A model generated the notes under the pieces. The model saw only the letters and a list, made by a program, of their open reading frames with translations, was not told where the DNA came from and did no database searches. From assembly GCA_958299035.1 (NCBI GenBank), contig CATQJL010000001.1, positions 27,445,521 to 27,509,520 on the forward strand: a DNA stretch of 64,000 bases, in the 5' to 3' direction. This DNA is from Cylicocyclus nassatus (Eukaryota > Nematoda > Chromadorea > Rhabditida > Strongylidae). The translations under genes were made by a program, and so were the position numbers. The stretch's first letter is position 1, and each line of letters starts with the position of its first letter. This document shows, piece after piece, positions 52,209 through 64,000 of this stretch.

Positions 52209-52973
52209 TGTAAGAAACACGTGAATTGAAGCAAAGGAAGGGGTAGTAGATGAATCGAACGTATGCACACTGCCCCTTCCAAGAACTCACTTTAAGGATA
52301 AAAATTTGAACGGTTGAAGGCATGCGTTTGACGTTCCTAGGAGCTGTTAGTCTCATGGATTTCTCCCATCATGAGAGCTGCTTGAAGATGCCACGTTTAG
52401 ATGCCACCGAAGTCACGGATATTGTTCAGTAACTGCTTGCATTTTGTGAGACACCTGTCGAAAACCTTCGCGATTTTTGCATGATAGGGTTGGAGATCAT
52501 ATTCATAGAGGATCTACGTCTTCTTCGCAAAATCGCTGGAATACTTCTATTTATATGAAAGATTGTAGACTGCTTGACGACGTTTCTGTAAAGACCGTCC
52601 CACGCGCACAAGATTGGTTAGTGTTGACGGATTAGACTAAGAAAGCTCGCCAGGAGAAAAGGAGAAATGTACCATTACTTAATTCAGCAACAAAGGCTAG
52701 CAGTGAACAAGTCATGGCTTCTTTTCTTATTGACACAGGTCACATTATAAAGTAGTCAGAAGTTAGCGGAAAGACAAAAAAATTCCCAAACGCTCTATAA
52801 CAATTCCTGAATAGCGAGCACCAAAAAATTCTGCGAATTGCTCGAATAGGTATAGCTGCCACTCTGCTGCCTAAAACCCAGCTAGTTCTACATTTGAGCT
52901 AAGTGTGAAGAATAGAAAACGCGGCCGAATACAACATATTGTTGTTAGAAGTGAAGTAAGTGCTATAATCTGT
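52209..52973. other. Intergenic, nothing recognised
   Basis: Right flank of the gypsy element. No splice pair, long frame or inverted repeat noticed. Confidence 0.4.
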
Positions 52974-52975
52974 TA

Positions 52976-53920
52976 GGTCGTTTCGAAGGTAATGTCGCTT
53001 TTTCGAAGTGAACGCCAACCTTCGTGGAAGCAAGGTTTCTAGGAGATCGTGGCAGCATTCGATGGAGCATTTCATTCTTTTTCTAATAATTATATGAGCA
53101 TTGCACAATATTCGATATGCTCCGAAAAAAATACCAAAATCTGCGACCCATGCTTTTTGAAAAGGTCAAGTTTCACAATTTTTCTAAATTTTCACAACAA
53201 TCCTCCGAAGATGTCTAAGTAACAGGTGGATTGAGCAAACCCCATAGGAAACAGCACGATTTTTCCTACTTTCCATAGCTCGTCATAATTTTTGTGGAGA
53301 CTTTTCAATTAAATCACCGAATTTTAGCAGGTTTGTCTCAGACAGAAATGCATCAAACATCAACAAGTTTTTGGGTTTCGAAACTTACAAAGGTGGATTA
53401 TGGTTTGACACTAATTTTACAAAGCAGATGAGCGTTTACCGCTTCAGATTAGCAACTTTCGGAAATTACGCGTACAGCCTGAGGCGCCCTGGAAAGAGGA
53501 GAAAACGCTGCGTCGAATGACACCTGGTTGCTTGCCGGTTGCTGTTATGTGAGGTTTGAGCCGACCAGATATGGATTTTAATAGCACTAAAAAATTGATT
53601 CTACGAGCTCTAAGAAGCAAACTAAGGAAAAGAAATAATTGTTTTGTGCCTTATAGGGTTCGCTCTTTTTATCTGTTACTTGTACATTTTCGGGGACTCG
53701 GTACAAAAAATTTAGAAAAATATCCATTCTTGACCAAGACAAAAACATAAGTCGCAGGTTTTGGTAGTTTTTTGAGAGCTAATCGAATATTATGCAATGA
53801 GATTACAATGTTAGAAAGAGAACAAAATGCTGCAACAACTGATTCCAAGAGCTTTTGAAGATCTTGGTTCCATGAATTGTGGCGTTCATTTGAAAAAAGC
53901 GACATTACTTTCGAACGATT
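52976..53920. mobile_element. TTAGGTCG mariner-type foldback element, copy 1
   Basis: TA-flanked (52974-52975, 53921-53922). Ends GGTCGTTTCGAAGGTAATGT and, inverted, AATCGTTCGAAAGTAATGTC. The interior pairs over …CACCTGTTACTT… against …GATAACAGGTG-like segments and repeats GCAGCATT.GATG phrases. Copy 2 at 60041-61039 shares its ends and arms. Confidence 0.8.
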
Positions 53921-53922
53921 TA

Positions 53923-54273
53923 TAGAACGTAGTAAATTTGCGCAGATAGCTTAAAGAAATACTAGCATGCGTAAAGATTAGCGACGGAGATTACTTTACA
54001 TGCACTATCTTTCGATTAACGTAAAACCTGCAGAATCGGGCTCATCTTGGCGTAAACTTCTGATAAGCGCTGAAAATGGAGATAAGAAATAGATAAGATG
54101 ATCGAATACTTTTCCGCTAAAAACAATCTCCGATTAAGACTTTTTCGAAGAACATCATTCGGTGAACTACTGACCTTGACACTCTGAGAGAACGTGCAAT
54201 ACGGGATCTCCATACTTTCGATGCTAATCGAATTAACTGAAAATGCTTTATAGACTTCCCGGAAATTTCGCCA
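53923..54273. other. Intergenic, nothing recognised
   Basis: Short AT-rich stretch between two transposable elements. Minus-strand frames here have no supporting splice signals. Confidence 0.35.
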
Positions 54274-54277
54274 TTAA

Positions 54278-56744
54278 CACATTCGCTACAATACGACCAC
54301 CCACCGATGGGTCGTACGTGTTTTGCCGTTTCGGACAATACGACCCACCGCTGGGTTGTAAGTTTCCTGAAGCTCTAGCTTTGCCAGCATACGATAGAAT
54401 TCTATGGGGTTTTGGCACATGATTGTGAACGCCTTGGCGAAGCTCCAATTGGAGAGGTCCGGGTTCGGGATACTGTAATGTAATGTTACAGTAGGTATAC
54501 CGTAGATAGAGGTAAAGCATGAGACTTTAGCTCAAATTCTTTGCAGAGTTGTGTTGTTTTTCAAAATTTAAGTTTACATGGACGAGAAATAGAGGGAGGG
54601 CACGAGGCTGATGTCATCCCATCACAAACTAACGATTTCATTGATTTTTCGCATTGTTCATCCCAGGGAGCTCAAACCTTACGTGTATAGCTTTTTAAGT
54701 ATGCTGGTTACGAAAATGATAGTCTCAAGTTCTAATACGGCCTTCTTACATCATCCTCTTAATTCTTATGAAAATTCTACCGTACTCATACCGTAGTCCC
54801 ACTGTGGGAAAGTAATGCACAAAATGGACACTATAATCGTGACCAGCACGTGAGATAACCCCAAAAACACAACTTTTCATGAAAATGATGTTGGGTTTGT
54901 ACAGAATGACCACCGTAACTTTACCGTATACTGCCAAAAACTGAAAATAATCATATTTTGGTAATTAGCGCCTTCGATAACCCTTGTGGAGAAATTCTCG
55001 GAGACAAGCTTTGAATTTCTTTTAAAAAGACTAGCATTTCGGACAATACAATAAAGGGTGGGTCGTAAGCAGAGGTGCGATAGTGGAGGCCGATTCTCCC
55101 CTTACCTTCACTTTTGAGCTGGTACAGGGTTACCACCTTCACTTTTGTAAAAAATGATTTTTTTCGCTGGACGTTGAAGAAGGAAAATAAGCAAAACAAA
55201 TGCAAAAGAGATTATTGAAAGCATATTCTTGTGTATACAGCGGCATAAATATTTGAAATAAACGTTCATCAAATGGTGTGTTTGCAAGTAAAACTCAGCG
55301 CAACCGTACGGATTTTATTAACTAGATTTTGTTGTAAGATACAGCAAAGAAATCAAATCGATTTAGGCACAACGGCCGCAAACCAGAATTTTGAATAATT
55401 AAATAATGAAAAATCATGTGAAATTTCCACTGTTATAAATCTGTTGTATGAAGATGTCAGCATTGTGACTTTATAGCGTTTGTAGAGTAATATTTGCTTT
55501 ATCAGAACATGTCTTAGCCGTACTGATCTATTAAAATAGCGCCGAGATCCAGGGACTTGAAGCAGGTAAAATAGCGCTATTTGAATTTCAGCAGCCCATA
55601 ACTTTTTCAAAACTGCATGAATCCTTTTTCGACTTTATAGGTTAGATTCTTCTCATGAAGGGCTTTCAGACGATATATAATATGTAGGGAGGGCTCTCTA
55701 CGACTTATGCTCTGGGGGCGGGACTTTTCATCCCAAAGTCTCCCCCACCCGCTTGAATATGTTGGATGGAGCCGCCAGGGGAGACTTTGTGATGAAAAGT
55801 CTCCCTCCACGGGCATAAGTCGTAGAAAGCCCTAAACCCCCACATATTATATATCTTCTAAAAGCTCTTGATGAGAAGAATCTAACTTATAAAGTCGTTA
55901 CATGATTCATGCAGTTCTGAAAAAGTTATGAGCTGTTGAAAAACAAAATGCGCTTTTTTACCTGCTTTTTCAAGTCCCTGGATCTCGGCGCTGTTTCAAT
56001 GGATCAGGACGGCTAAGATATATTCTGATAAGGAAAATCTTACTTTAAAAAACTAATGAAGTTGCAACATCACAGACTTTCACATTCAAGATTTAAATGA
56101 GTTTAACTGTCAGCTGTCAAAAAACAATGGCGTACATTTTCAGTATTCTGGTTTTAGACGACTTTCTCTCGAATCTACTCGATTTCTTTACTTTCTGATA
56201 GAGCACCATTTACTCTTCAAAACCTATGAAGTCGTAACTGCTGACATCTTCATACAACAGATTTATAACAGTGTAAATTTCGCATGATTTTTCACTATTT
56301 AATTATCAAAAATTCTGGTTTTCGGCCGTTACTGCCTAAATCGATTTAATTTCTTCGCTGTATCTTACATCAAAATTTAGTTAATAAAATTCGTGCAGTT
56401 CCGCTGAGTTTTACTTCCAAATACACCATTTAATAAGCACGTCTGTTTTAGATATTTATGCCGCTATGTACATAAAAGTATGCTTTCAATGACCTCTTTT
56501 GCATTTGTTTTGCTTATTTTTCGCGCACTGGCGGCAAGAAGGATAGATGTTAATGCCCCCCTCCGGTCGACGTTTTTGGGAGGTGAGTGTCTGGCACTAC
56601 CACCCTCACTTTTGGCCGGCCAGTGGTAGCTGGGACCACCTTCACTTTTGGTGGGCCCGGCTCCCCCCATCGCACCTGTCGTAAGTGACAATGCGAAAAA
56701 GGCTTTTTTCGAGAAATCGAAAAATCTGCCTTGTCTTGAATGTG
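54278..56744. mobile_element. TTAA-flanked element (possible piggyBac-type), carrying a nested hairpin element
   Basis: TTAA at 54274-54277 and 56745-56748 flank inverted ends CACATTC and GAATGTG. TTAA duplication is the piggyBac signature, but the TIR is only 7 bp by eye, so this is tentative. Inside the left part, ATACGACC.ACCCA.CG and its inverse form short palindromes (54290-54360) that recur at 55045. A complete hAT-like hairpin is inserted at 55070-56677; without it the element is about 850 bp. Confidence 0.45.
55070..56677. mobile_element. 1.6-kb hairpin element with 8-bp target duplication (hAT-like)
   Basis: Flanked by GTCGTAAG exactly on both sides (55062-55069, 56678-56685). The left end is CAGAGGTGCGAT and the right end, inverted, is AGGTGCGATGGGG; CAGxGGTGC ends plus 8-bp duplication fit hAT. 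The two arms pair along almost the entire length: CAAATGCAAAAGAGATTATT against AATGACCTCTTTTGCATTTG, CAGATTTATAACAG against its partner, and the inner GACTTTATAGGTTAGATTCT against AGAATCTAACTTATAAAGTC. Contains TTCACTTTTG words near each end. No transposase. Confidence 0.85.
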
Positions 56745-56748
56745 TTAA

Positions 56749-59700
56749 GAGAGCGTCAGTAATGTGATTGGCCATGATGCGCAAACAAGCAAGTAATCCT
56801 TTGATTCTTGAACTTTTGCTGGACGTCCTCCTCACATTCATTGTTGCGATAATGGTTCAATAGTTACGCTATCAGAAATTATGCTTATATTTACTCTCCG
56901 TGTTCGAGAGGAAAGGGACCAGATAGATCTCTGAACACTTCTATGTATTTTACATGCGAAGTTAGTAAAGAGATGATTTTTCGCACCGACATTACACTAA
57001 GGGTTCTATTGCGACTACGGGAAAAGCAGTTTTCCTCCCATTTGTCACTTGCTACGACTAGAGGGAACAAATATGCCCACGCTTGTACACAGAACAGAGT
57101 TCTGACAGGCGTGGACATTTCTATCGCAGCGGAGGTGTTCTTTACCTGGTCTCGCACAAAACTGAGGAATGAATCAAAAAGTACTATGACAATTCAATCC
57201 TCAACGAAGGGTGAATCGAACTGAAGCAATAGTTAGGGGTTTTAGCAACCCTTCTTTGAAAGTTGCCAACAACGGCACTGAGGTCAGTTTATAGCGACCA
57301 TATTCATCAGGAATGAATAGATCCTAAAAGTCCATTTGCATCTTGAAGCTTAACGTGTTTCCCGCCTGGGTGCGATAGGGGGAACAGGGTCCCCTCCAGG
57401 TGAAGGGGATTTTGGCTACTTTTGACACAGAAAAGTGAAGGGGATGACTGGTGAGATGAATGCTGATGCAAGCTTACATATCTAACGGGAACGGGGGTGA
57501 AAAGAAGTGAAATAAGTGGTACAGAGGTGTAATATATAAATTTCCTCATTGCTTAGGCTTTGAAGGGTCATCCACCAAAAACTTTTTTGACTCAGGAAAG
57601 CTTTATGTTTCATCAGCCGACAAACCATTCGAGAGCATGGAACGTACAAAATCGAAGTTTTGCGGTGAACAGTGATTGGAATCTGCCTTCGCTCGCGTTA
57701 TCCAAAATTTTTTATCCCATCGCAACCACGAGGCAAAGCGGTGTAATAAAAATGATTCAACCCTGCTTGAGCTCTCGCTTGCGAAAGAATCATGCGAAAA
57801 GTCCATTTAGAATGGGGCAAAATGGGATTTACCTCCATTTTAAATGGACTTGAAAGCCCATTTTGCTCCCAGAAGCATGGTGAGCTAAGACTAAGCCCAT
57901 TTTTGATCTTTTTGCACATTTTGAAGGCGATTTTTTGAGAATGTGTTCCTTAGCCCATTCAAGGTAGCATGTGAGTGGAGAAAGTTTCATGTCTTTTATG
58001 ATGTCTGAAATAAGTGTTCCTTTCTAAACTTATACAAACGTTATAAAAATCATGGAAGGAGGTTAAATTCACCAAAATATTCGCTAACAAACTCAAATGC
58101 TTCCAAATATCAGGTCGATGCGAAAATTCATATGTAATTCAAATAAAGTTTGTTAACTCTTCAAATCATTGACCAAAACTAAATTCATGATTTGTGTCTG
58201 AAAATAAAAAAGATCTGCGTTTCAATATAATTACTCAGAAACTATCTTTTGACTAATCTCGCAGAACCGAACCTCAAAGACGGCATTTTGAACGCGATTT
58301 TGAGTTTGGTTGCAAGAATTACTAAAATGGCGCCAGCTAGCAAGAAAATTTCTGTGAAAAATTTCTTACTAGCAATAGCTCGTACATTCAACTATTTAGA
58401 AATATAAACATTCGTGCTAAAAGGGAAAGAAGAGCTAAAGTAGATCATTTGTGAAGTCATCTTGCAGATACGTAGTTTTTCCGACTTAAAAAACCTTTTG
58501 GGTTGTAGTGTAGTACAAGGTTTCCTATAAGATAAGCATTATAATTCACAAATTTCAGTGAAAGTCTAGCCAAAGTTTGCTTTCTGCAAAAAGTTCTACC
58601 TATGAATTTGATTCAAGCAAATTCATAGAAGTTTTGAAAGGCCAAGAGCCGGATTTTGCATTAATTTTAGTTTTGAACGTGATTTAGATGCATAGTCATC
58701 GATAATAAATGGCATATTGTGAGGCGTAAAGAAGCGGAAAAGAATAAAATATCCACGTGACTGTCACTTAATGTTAGCTCAGCCTAATTAGATCGACCAC
58801 TTGGTGGAAATGAGTTTGCAAGAGTGAGCAAACAGGTTGAGGCAAGTTGAAGAAAGGTTTGCTGAAGATATTTTGTATGGAATGAATGGATTCGCGAATG
58901 CGATATCTTATCGCACCGCATGGACTAAGTCCATTTCTTTCGCACGAAAAGCCCATTTCGCGGGGACTTTCGTGGATATCATTCCTGATTTTATGCATTC
59001 ACTTTGAACTCCATTTCTGAAAGAAAGAAGAAAGCCAGAAAAAAAGAGACGGTCTTCGTTTACTGGCGAAGTTGCTCTGTAATAGAGTTGAACAATTGGG
59101 CATCTTCTTTCACTCTTTGCGTAAAGATTCTTCACAAAAACAGACATGTTTTTAGCTAAAATGCCATGTATCTCTGAGTAGAGGAGAACTATTGAAAAAG
59201 AGATGGTCTGCGTTCAATCCCTGTTTTGTGAGTTTTCTAATGGTTTGTAGGTTATTGAGTGAAAAAACTAGTGGCTTTTCAAAAACGAGGTGAAGATATT
59301 TAGTATTAACTAGCTCACCCCGCTCTTGCTTTCTATGAGTCGCCGGAGCAAGACTTTTTTGGACTGAGAAAGCTTTGTGAACCAACGCTTTGGTACTATT
59401 CGATAGCTAAGAATACGAGGAATCGAGGTAGACGTCTCCTTTTTTTGTAAAGCGAGAACGAGCAGTTTTATCTAGCTACAATATCAGCCGATTCTGAGTG
59501 ATTATCTTTTTGAACCAAGATCTTTCTCGAACTTTTTAGATGATTCGAAAGCATAAGAAACGAATAGTCTAATTGCTTGTTTATTTGTTACTGTTTTCTC
59601 TAGTGAAAGGAGATATGGTACGATTCTTGTCAATAGACACACTAGCTACGTAGTCTAGATTTTCTACTCTTGCTCACTTTAAATGCGCAGGATTTCATCA

Positions 59701-59850
59701 TCCGTTTTTTCAACAAAACGCTGCTGCTTCGATACTTTCTTGCACTCTTGATGTCTGAGGAGAAGAGCAGCTGGCGTTTCATTTACAAACAAAAAGTGCT
59801 GTTGTAACGTTTGATTCTGCTGTTATGCCTTGATTCTAGTCTTAACCCCA
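56749..59850. other. 3-kb stretch without a recognised gene or complete element
   Basis: Direct repeats of an AA.ACTTTTTTG.ACT.AG-AAAGCTTT phrase occur near 57577 and 59350, and AGTCCATTT/GCCCATTT words recur near 57800-57900 and 58925-58960, pointing to degraded transposon ends. Open frames (e.g. 56464-56841 and 56891-57157 on the minus strand) show no splice context or known motif. I see no supported gene. Confidence 0.35.
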
Positions 59851-60030
59851 GGTGAAAGGAGTCAGCCAGATGCCGGTTCTCAAGTAAAGGGGGTTGGAGA
59901 ATTTTCTCCGCCTATCGCATCTATGGTTCCGCGTATGACGATCCACTGCGCGGATAAGCGAATGTGTCTAAAAGTTCTAAATCAAACGCAACCTTGTAAC
60001 TATTATTATTCAACTGCTTCCTATCCCTAC
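59851..60030 (+). CDS. Weak exon candidate next to a mariner-type element
   Basis: Plus-strand frame, GC-richer than its surroundings, following a CTTGATTCTAG or AACCCCAG acceptor-like site: …GERSQPDAGSQVKGVGEFSP…, …MTIHCADKRMCLKVLNQTQP…. No donor is visible before the transposon at 60041, which may have replaced it. Function unknown. Confidence 0.25.
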
Positions 60031-60040
60031 TCAAATATTA

Positions 60041-61039
60041 GGTCGTTCCGAAAGTAATGTCGCTTTTTTTCGAATGAACGCCACTATTCGTGGAATCAAC
60101 ATTTTGAAGAGATCTTAGGAGCATTCGATGCAGCATTTCTTCTTTCTAAGGGTTTTTATTCCACTGCATAATGTTTAATGAGCTCTCGAAAAATTACCAA
60201 AATCTGAGACTCATGCTTTTTGCCATGGTCAAGTTCGGCTATTTTTCTAAACTTTTGTACGTAATCTCCGAAAAAGTGCAAGTGGCAGGTAGATAGAGCA
60301 AATACTGTAGAACACAGAGTAATTTTTTATCTTTCTTAGCTTGCTTCTCAGAGTTTCTACAATCCATTTCTCAATGCCATCAAATTCCATATTTAGTCAA
60401 GTCAAACCTCACAGAACAACAAACGGCAAGCGACTCAGGTGTCATTCGATGCAGCTTTTTCTCCTCTTTCTAGCGGTTGTTTTTTGTTTCCGATTCATCA
60501 AGTTTTTGGGATAAAATCTTATAACTCAACTTCCCCAAGTTGTACCTGAAATTTTCGAAAGTTGCTAACGAAGCGGTGAATGCTCGTTTGGTTTGTAAAA
60601 TTGCTGCCAAACCATAACCATCTTTGTAAGTTTTAAAATCCGAAGACTTGTTGGCGTTTGATGCACTTATGTCTGAGACGAGCCTGCTAAAATTTGGTGG
60701 TTCCATCAAAAAATCTGTACAAAAATTATGATGAGCTCTGGAAAGTAGAAAAAAGCTGTGCTGCTTCCTGTAGGGTTTGCTCCATCCATTCATTACTTGG
60801 ACTCCTTCTGAGGTTTGTTGTATAATTTTAGAAAAATTATGAAACTTGGCCATCTCAAAAAGCATAGGTCGCAGATTTTGACTCTTATCTGGAAGCTCAT
60901 TGACTTACTTGCAACAACTTCATAACCATTAGAAAGAGAATGAAATGCTGCATTAAATGCTACCAGAATCTCTTACACATCTTTGTTCCACGAGATGTGG
61001 CGTACGTTTGAAAAAAGCGACATTACTTTCGGAACGACC
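60041..61039. mobile_element. TTAGGTCG mariner-type foldback element, copy 2 (999 bp)
   Basis: TA-flanked (60039-60040, 61040-61041) with end GGTCGTTCCGAAAGTAATGT and a near-perfect inverse. Two stacked palindromes make up the interior (…TTTCTAAACTTTTG… against …AATTTTAGAAAAATT…). The long minus-strand frame 60865-60470 spans an arm and shows no transposase motif, so I regard it as non-coding. Confidence 0.85.
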
Positions 61040-61041
61040 TA

Positions 61042-61831
61042 ATATTATTGCTTATGCACAAATTTAACTCATTATCATGCTACACACAAATCCTTGATGA
61101 ATTTCTTTAACAAAACATTTTTACGTGATTTAATGCCACAACCCTCATCAAATTCTATGGAGTTCTCACCTGCACGCTACAAGGTATGTAATTTGATTTC
61201 AATTCAATTTTCCATTCTTTGATAAAAATTATATTATCCGACTGAAGGCAAAGTTAAATCACGTCCTAAAAAATTTTCAGCACACCTTCTGCCAATCTTG
61301 AATCAAAAGCAGTGGCTCGGCAAATTCTCAACCTGGAAATTTTTTGCTCATTTAAGGTTATCTAATGCGCTGATTAAAAAATCACTTTTTAGAGTGCGAA
61401 ATTGAAGAAAAATAAATTTCCCGAAACTCTCATTTTTTGATTCGTATGAGACGCAAAGCGTTGCTGGTAAGAATATGGTTCTAACATCCGGTGGTGGAAG
61501 TTTAATTGCAAGCTTGTCTAGCGCATGTAAGAATGGCTTACACGCACGAAATTGAGGACGATTTTTTCTAAGGGTGTTGAGCGACCGGACTTGATCTGTT
61601 TTTATGTTTGGGAGGTAACCAATCCACCTTGTCAAAATTTTGTATGTTCAGATTTGCTGAGCTATTGCCTTTGAAGAAAATTTGTGGCGCTCAGAAAGTT
61701 TGTAGAAAATGCTGTTTGATTGGAGGCGTCTGAATGTCTCGCAGGCGACGGAGCTTACTTACTCAAATGAGTGCCGCCACGCAGTTGAAAAGGTCATGCA
61801 TAAGTTATCAGCAAAGCAATTAGCACCTAGT
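61042..61831. other. Intergenic; one phrase of the hAT-like subterminal type
   Basis: AAGGTTATCTAATGCGCTGATTA near 61356 resembles the GGGTTAT..GACATGCT phrase of the hAT-like elements. The minus-strand frame 61348-61635 (…SLNTLRKNRPQFRACKPFLH…) is open for 95 codons but lacks any splice signal. Not called. Confidence 0.3.
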
Positions 61832-63901
61832 CAGCATCAAAGTCGAGGAAGAGGTGTGACACACAAGCGCCGGATACGATCCACCCCCTTATCTTCTGTC
61901 TCAATACCTCCCCCCCCCCCCCTCCGCAGTATCGTTTGCCTTCCGTAGGCATGGAAATAAAGGCTCTACCATGCATAATTACTCACAAATTGGTAGTTAT
62001 CATGTTAAGTAACCTCTGGGCCAAGTCCAAGCAGATTCTGAGAGTTCTCAATGTTGGACCACCCAAGTAATGTGATTATTTTCAGACATGATTAACTATA
62101 TTTCTATGAGAATTTAGCTAACTCTTTTTGTACTCAACACAAAGCTTTACTTCCTACTTACCCAACTATGTATCCTGCTTCAAACAACCATCGAATTATG
62201 GAATTAGAAGCAAGCCAAAATCTCGTTGGGCCAATTCGCTTTAATGGCTGTGCTTTCACCAGATTTTAATCAGAGCGAAGAAAATTAATCAGACTCAAAT
62301 TACTCCCATAAAACTACAAGACTCAGACTGTCAGATCATACATATAATGTCTGCTAGAATTTTTTCTGGAGGTAAGTTAATGAGTTGTAACATAACTCCA
62401 GAAAAGCTGTGACTGCCACACCTTTTTATTGGTGCTACACCCCACTAGCTTACCTTCAAACTGAGTCTTTGATTTGTTTATATGGTTGCTACTGCTAGAC
62501 CTTCTTCTCCACATAGCAGAAAATTCATTCAAAAGGGTTTTTCCTAGGGAAAGTATTGGGTTACGAGAAAATGCTGAGCACTACGACGTGTGATTCGCGA
62601 GGCAGGGGGGAAAGAACAAGTATATTCGAAAGCATAGTCCTCGTAGGTTTCACAAAAGTGATTTGAGCCTTTTCTCTACTCTGAGATATTGAGAGCGAAA
62701 AATGGGGCAAACGAGAATTCGGCTTGCTCTTCATTGCAGAGTTTAAAGGTTAGTTGAAATGAGATTTTTAATGTTGAGAGCAAAGAAGTAGTAGTACCTT
62801 GCAGTAAGTGCAAAAAGAAATAGTGGTACTTTTCCATTATCCGTACCCATTTTTTCAAAGAAGGATATAACTTCTTCTATCGTACCATATTTGATCACAA
62901 CTTCATAGGATGGAGTGTCAAGCTTCCGTCACGTGTCAAAAAAATTTGACATTTCATCTACATGTTCGAAACGTTTAACTAAGAGTTTGTGTTGCCTTAG
63001 CTAGCGACGTGATTCTTATTCATTTTTAGTCAATAGTAGTCGCATTTCTGATTGAAAACAGTATCAAAATGAACATTATTATCACAATAACATCATTCTG
63101 TCATTCATAAACAGATTAGACTTGCCCAAATTAGAGAAGATAGGGACTCATCATCAAGTGGACAAAACAAGTAGTTGCGAGGAACTCTAGGCCATCATTT
63201 ATAGTCTCGTCTGACTAGATTCGCAAGATGAAAAGTTTGAAGAGAAGGACAATGCTGAATCATTGCTAAAAACCATTAAGATGCCCTGTATAAGTTCTAG
63301 GTTTTTTTTTCGCTTATAGAAAACAATTAAACAGCTTTGAGATAATCACAGATGCTCTCTTACCTCACCGGCAATGACTTCGAAAAAAAAAAACGTGTCA
63401 AAATAGACCATTCTTGTCAATATTCTCATGACACGTGGCAGAGAGGCTGTCCTCGTGACTCTATAAAAAATTGTTCCTAGACTAAAAACGTGTTTTATGA
63501 GAGCCTTTTGAAAAGATGGGTCCGGATAACGGAAAAGTACCGAAACAGTTTGCTCATCTTTGAAACAAAGCTAGCATGTTCGAAAATGACCACCTCACTT
63601 GAGTGTTCTAATATCTGGAAACCTCAGAATTCGCTAAAAATTGGCCCGCAGGGGTTATTAGACATGCTAACTACAAAATGATGTTCCTATGCTTTTAGGT
63701 TTTATTTATTTTTTACTGTGCATGTAAGAGGTCAGACAAAACACCAGTATTATTATGCTGTACAATAGCCTACGAAACATTGTTGACTGACATTATGTCG
63801 TTAACATCACTATCACCTTAATAACGACCCCCCCTCTTCCCCCTTTCCTTAATTCCTTACGACCCACCAGACGTGGCGTGCCACACCCCACGCTGATCCT
63901 G
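61832..63901. mobile_element. hAT-like foldback element, long version (~2.07 kb)
   Basis: Left CAGCATCAAAGT…GAGGTGTGACAC and right, inverted, CAGGATCAGCGTGGGGTGTG correspond to the ends of 50338-51213, with C-runs about 80 bp inside both ends. The interior shares GCATGTTC/CATGTTAAG, CACTTGAG and CTCAAGA-type phrases with that element. A second inverted pair (GTACTTTTCCATTATCCGTA near 62824, inverse near 63520) marks further arms. No target duplication is visible and no transposase frame is present. Confidence 0.6.
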
Positions 63902-64000
63902 ATCAGCATTGTAGAAAATCTTTTGCACTCCATAGGGGCCATCCTCATCCACCGACGCATACAACTGATCTTACACCAATCTCGAACTCGAAATGCAATA

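Noticed and set aside
56464..57157. Minus-strand frames of 125 and 88 codons
   Set aside because: No splice signals or recognisable motifs; the first overlaps the C-rich end of the nested hairpin element.
60470..60865. 131-codon minus-strand frame in a mariner-type element
   Set aside because: It spans one arm of a palindrome, has no transposase motif, and the related element at 52976 does not keep it open.

Overview
The window looks like a repeat-saturated stretch of nematode nuclear genome. It is probably a clade V parasitic (strongylid or hookworm-like) species. Evidence: short introns with GTAAGT donors and TTTCAG-type acceptors; AATAAA signals just after stops; AT-rich non-coding DNA; an RTE retrotransposon at 37.5-41.3 kb whose protein closely resembles the RTE proteins that are very abundant in hookworm genomes; and a dense load of Tc1/mariner-type inverted-repeat elements. 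A 500-N assembly gap lies at 14499-14998. I see no tRNA, rRNA, CRISPR array or bacterial-style operon. All calls come from reading the sequence by eye; no database was searched.

Layout. 0-5.3 kb: degenerate tandem repeats, small MITEs and the first copy of a >2 kb duplicated segment. 5.4-9.4 kb: an inverted-repeat element split by a 2.6-kb CR1/L2-like LINE on the minus strand. 10-11.8 kb: three TIR elements. 11.9-14.5 kb: the second copy of the duplicated segment, which keeps a plausible gene 3' end (two exons, 61-nt intron, AATAAA) and carries a MITE inside a MITE. 15.5-29.2 kb: the most gene-like part. It has an isolated plus-strand exon (15.54 kb), two similar phase 1-1 exons of a minus-strand gene (17.35 and 18.79 kb), a three-exon plus-strand gene end (20.26-24.87 kb) with transposon-filled introns, a minus-strand terminal exon (25.4 kb) and a plus-strand two-exon gene end (28.99-29.21 kb). 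29.9-36.6 kb: more foldback elements, an ATTCGAAT-rich element, a 65-bp tandem repeat and an orphan 85-codon open frame. 37.5-41.3 kb: a decayed RTE holding two MITEs. 41.9-44.4 kb: foldback elements. 44.98-52.2 kb: a Ty3/gypsy (Metaviridae-type) LTR retrotransposon on the minus strand, with 5' and 3' LTRs, PBS, PPT and target duplication, broken by a mariner and a hAT-like element. 53-64 kb: more mariner-type and hAT-like foldback elements.

The strongest observations are structural. (1) A family of ~460-bp MITEs has ends CAAGGGAAG and a 3-bp TNA target duplication; there are six copies, two of them nested. (2) Several distinct TA-duplicating elements are almost entirely two inverted arms (0.9-1.4 kb). 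(3) Nested insertions at several sites allow empty-site reconstruction: hAT-like and mariner in gypsy, MITEs in RTE, LINE in foldback, MITE in MITE. Host genes appear as short exons separated by this material. I could name no host gene with confidence.
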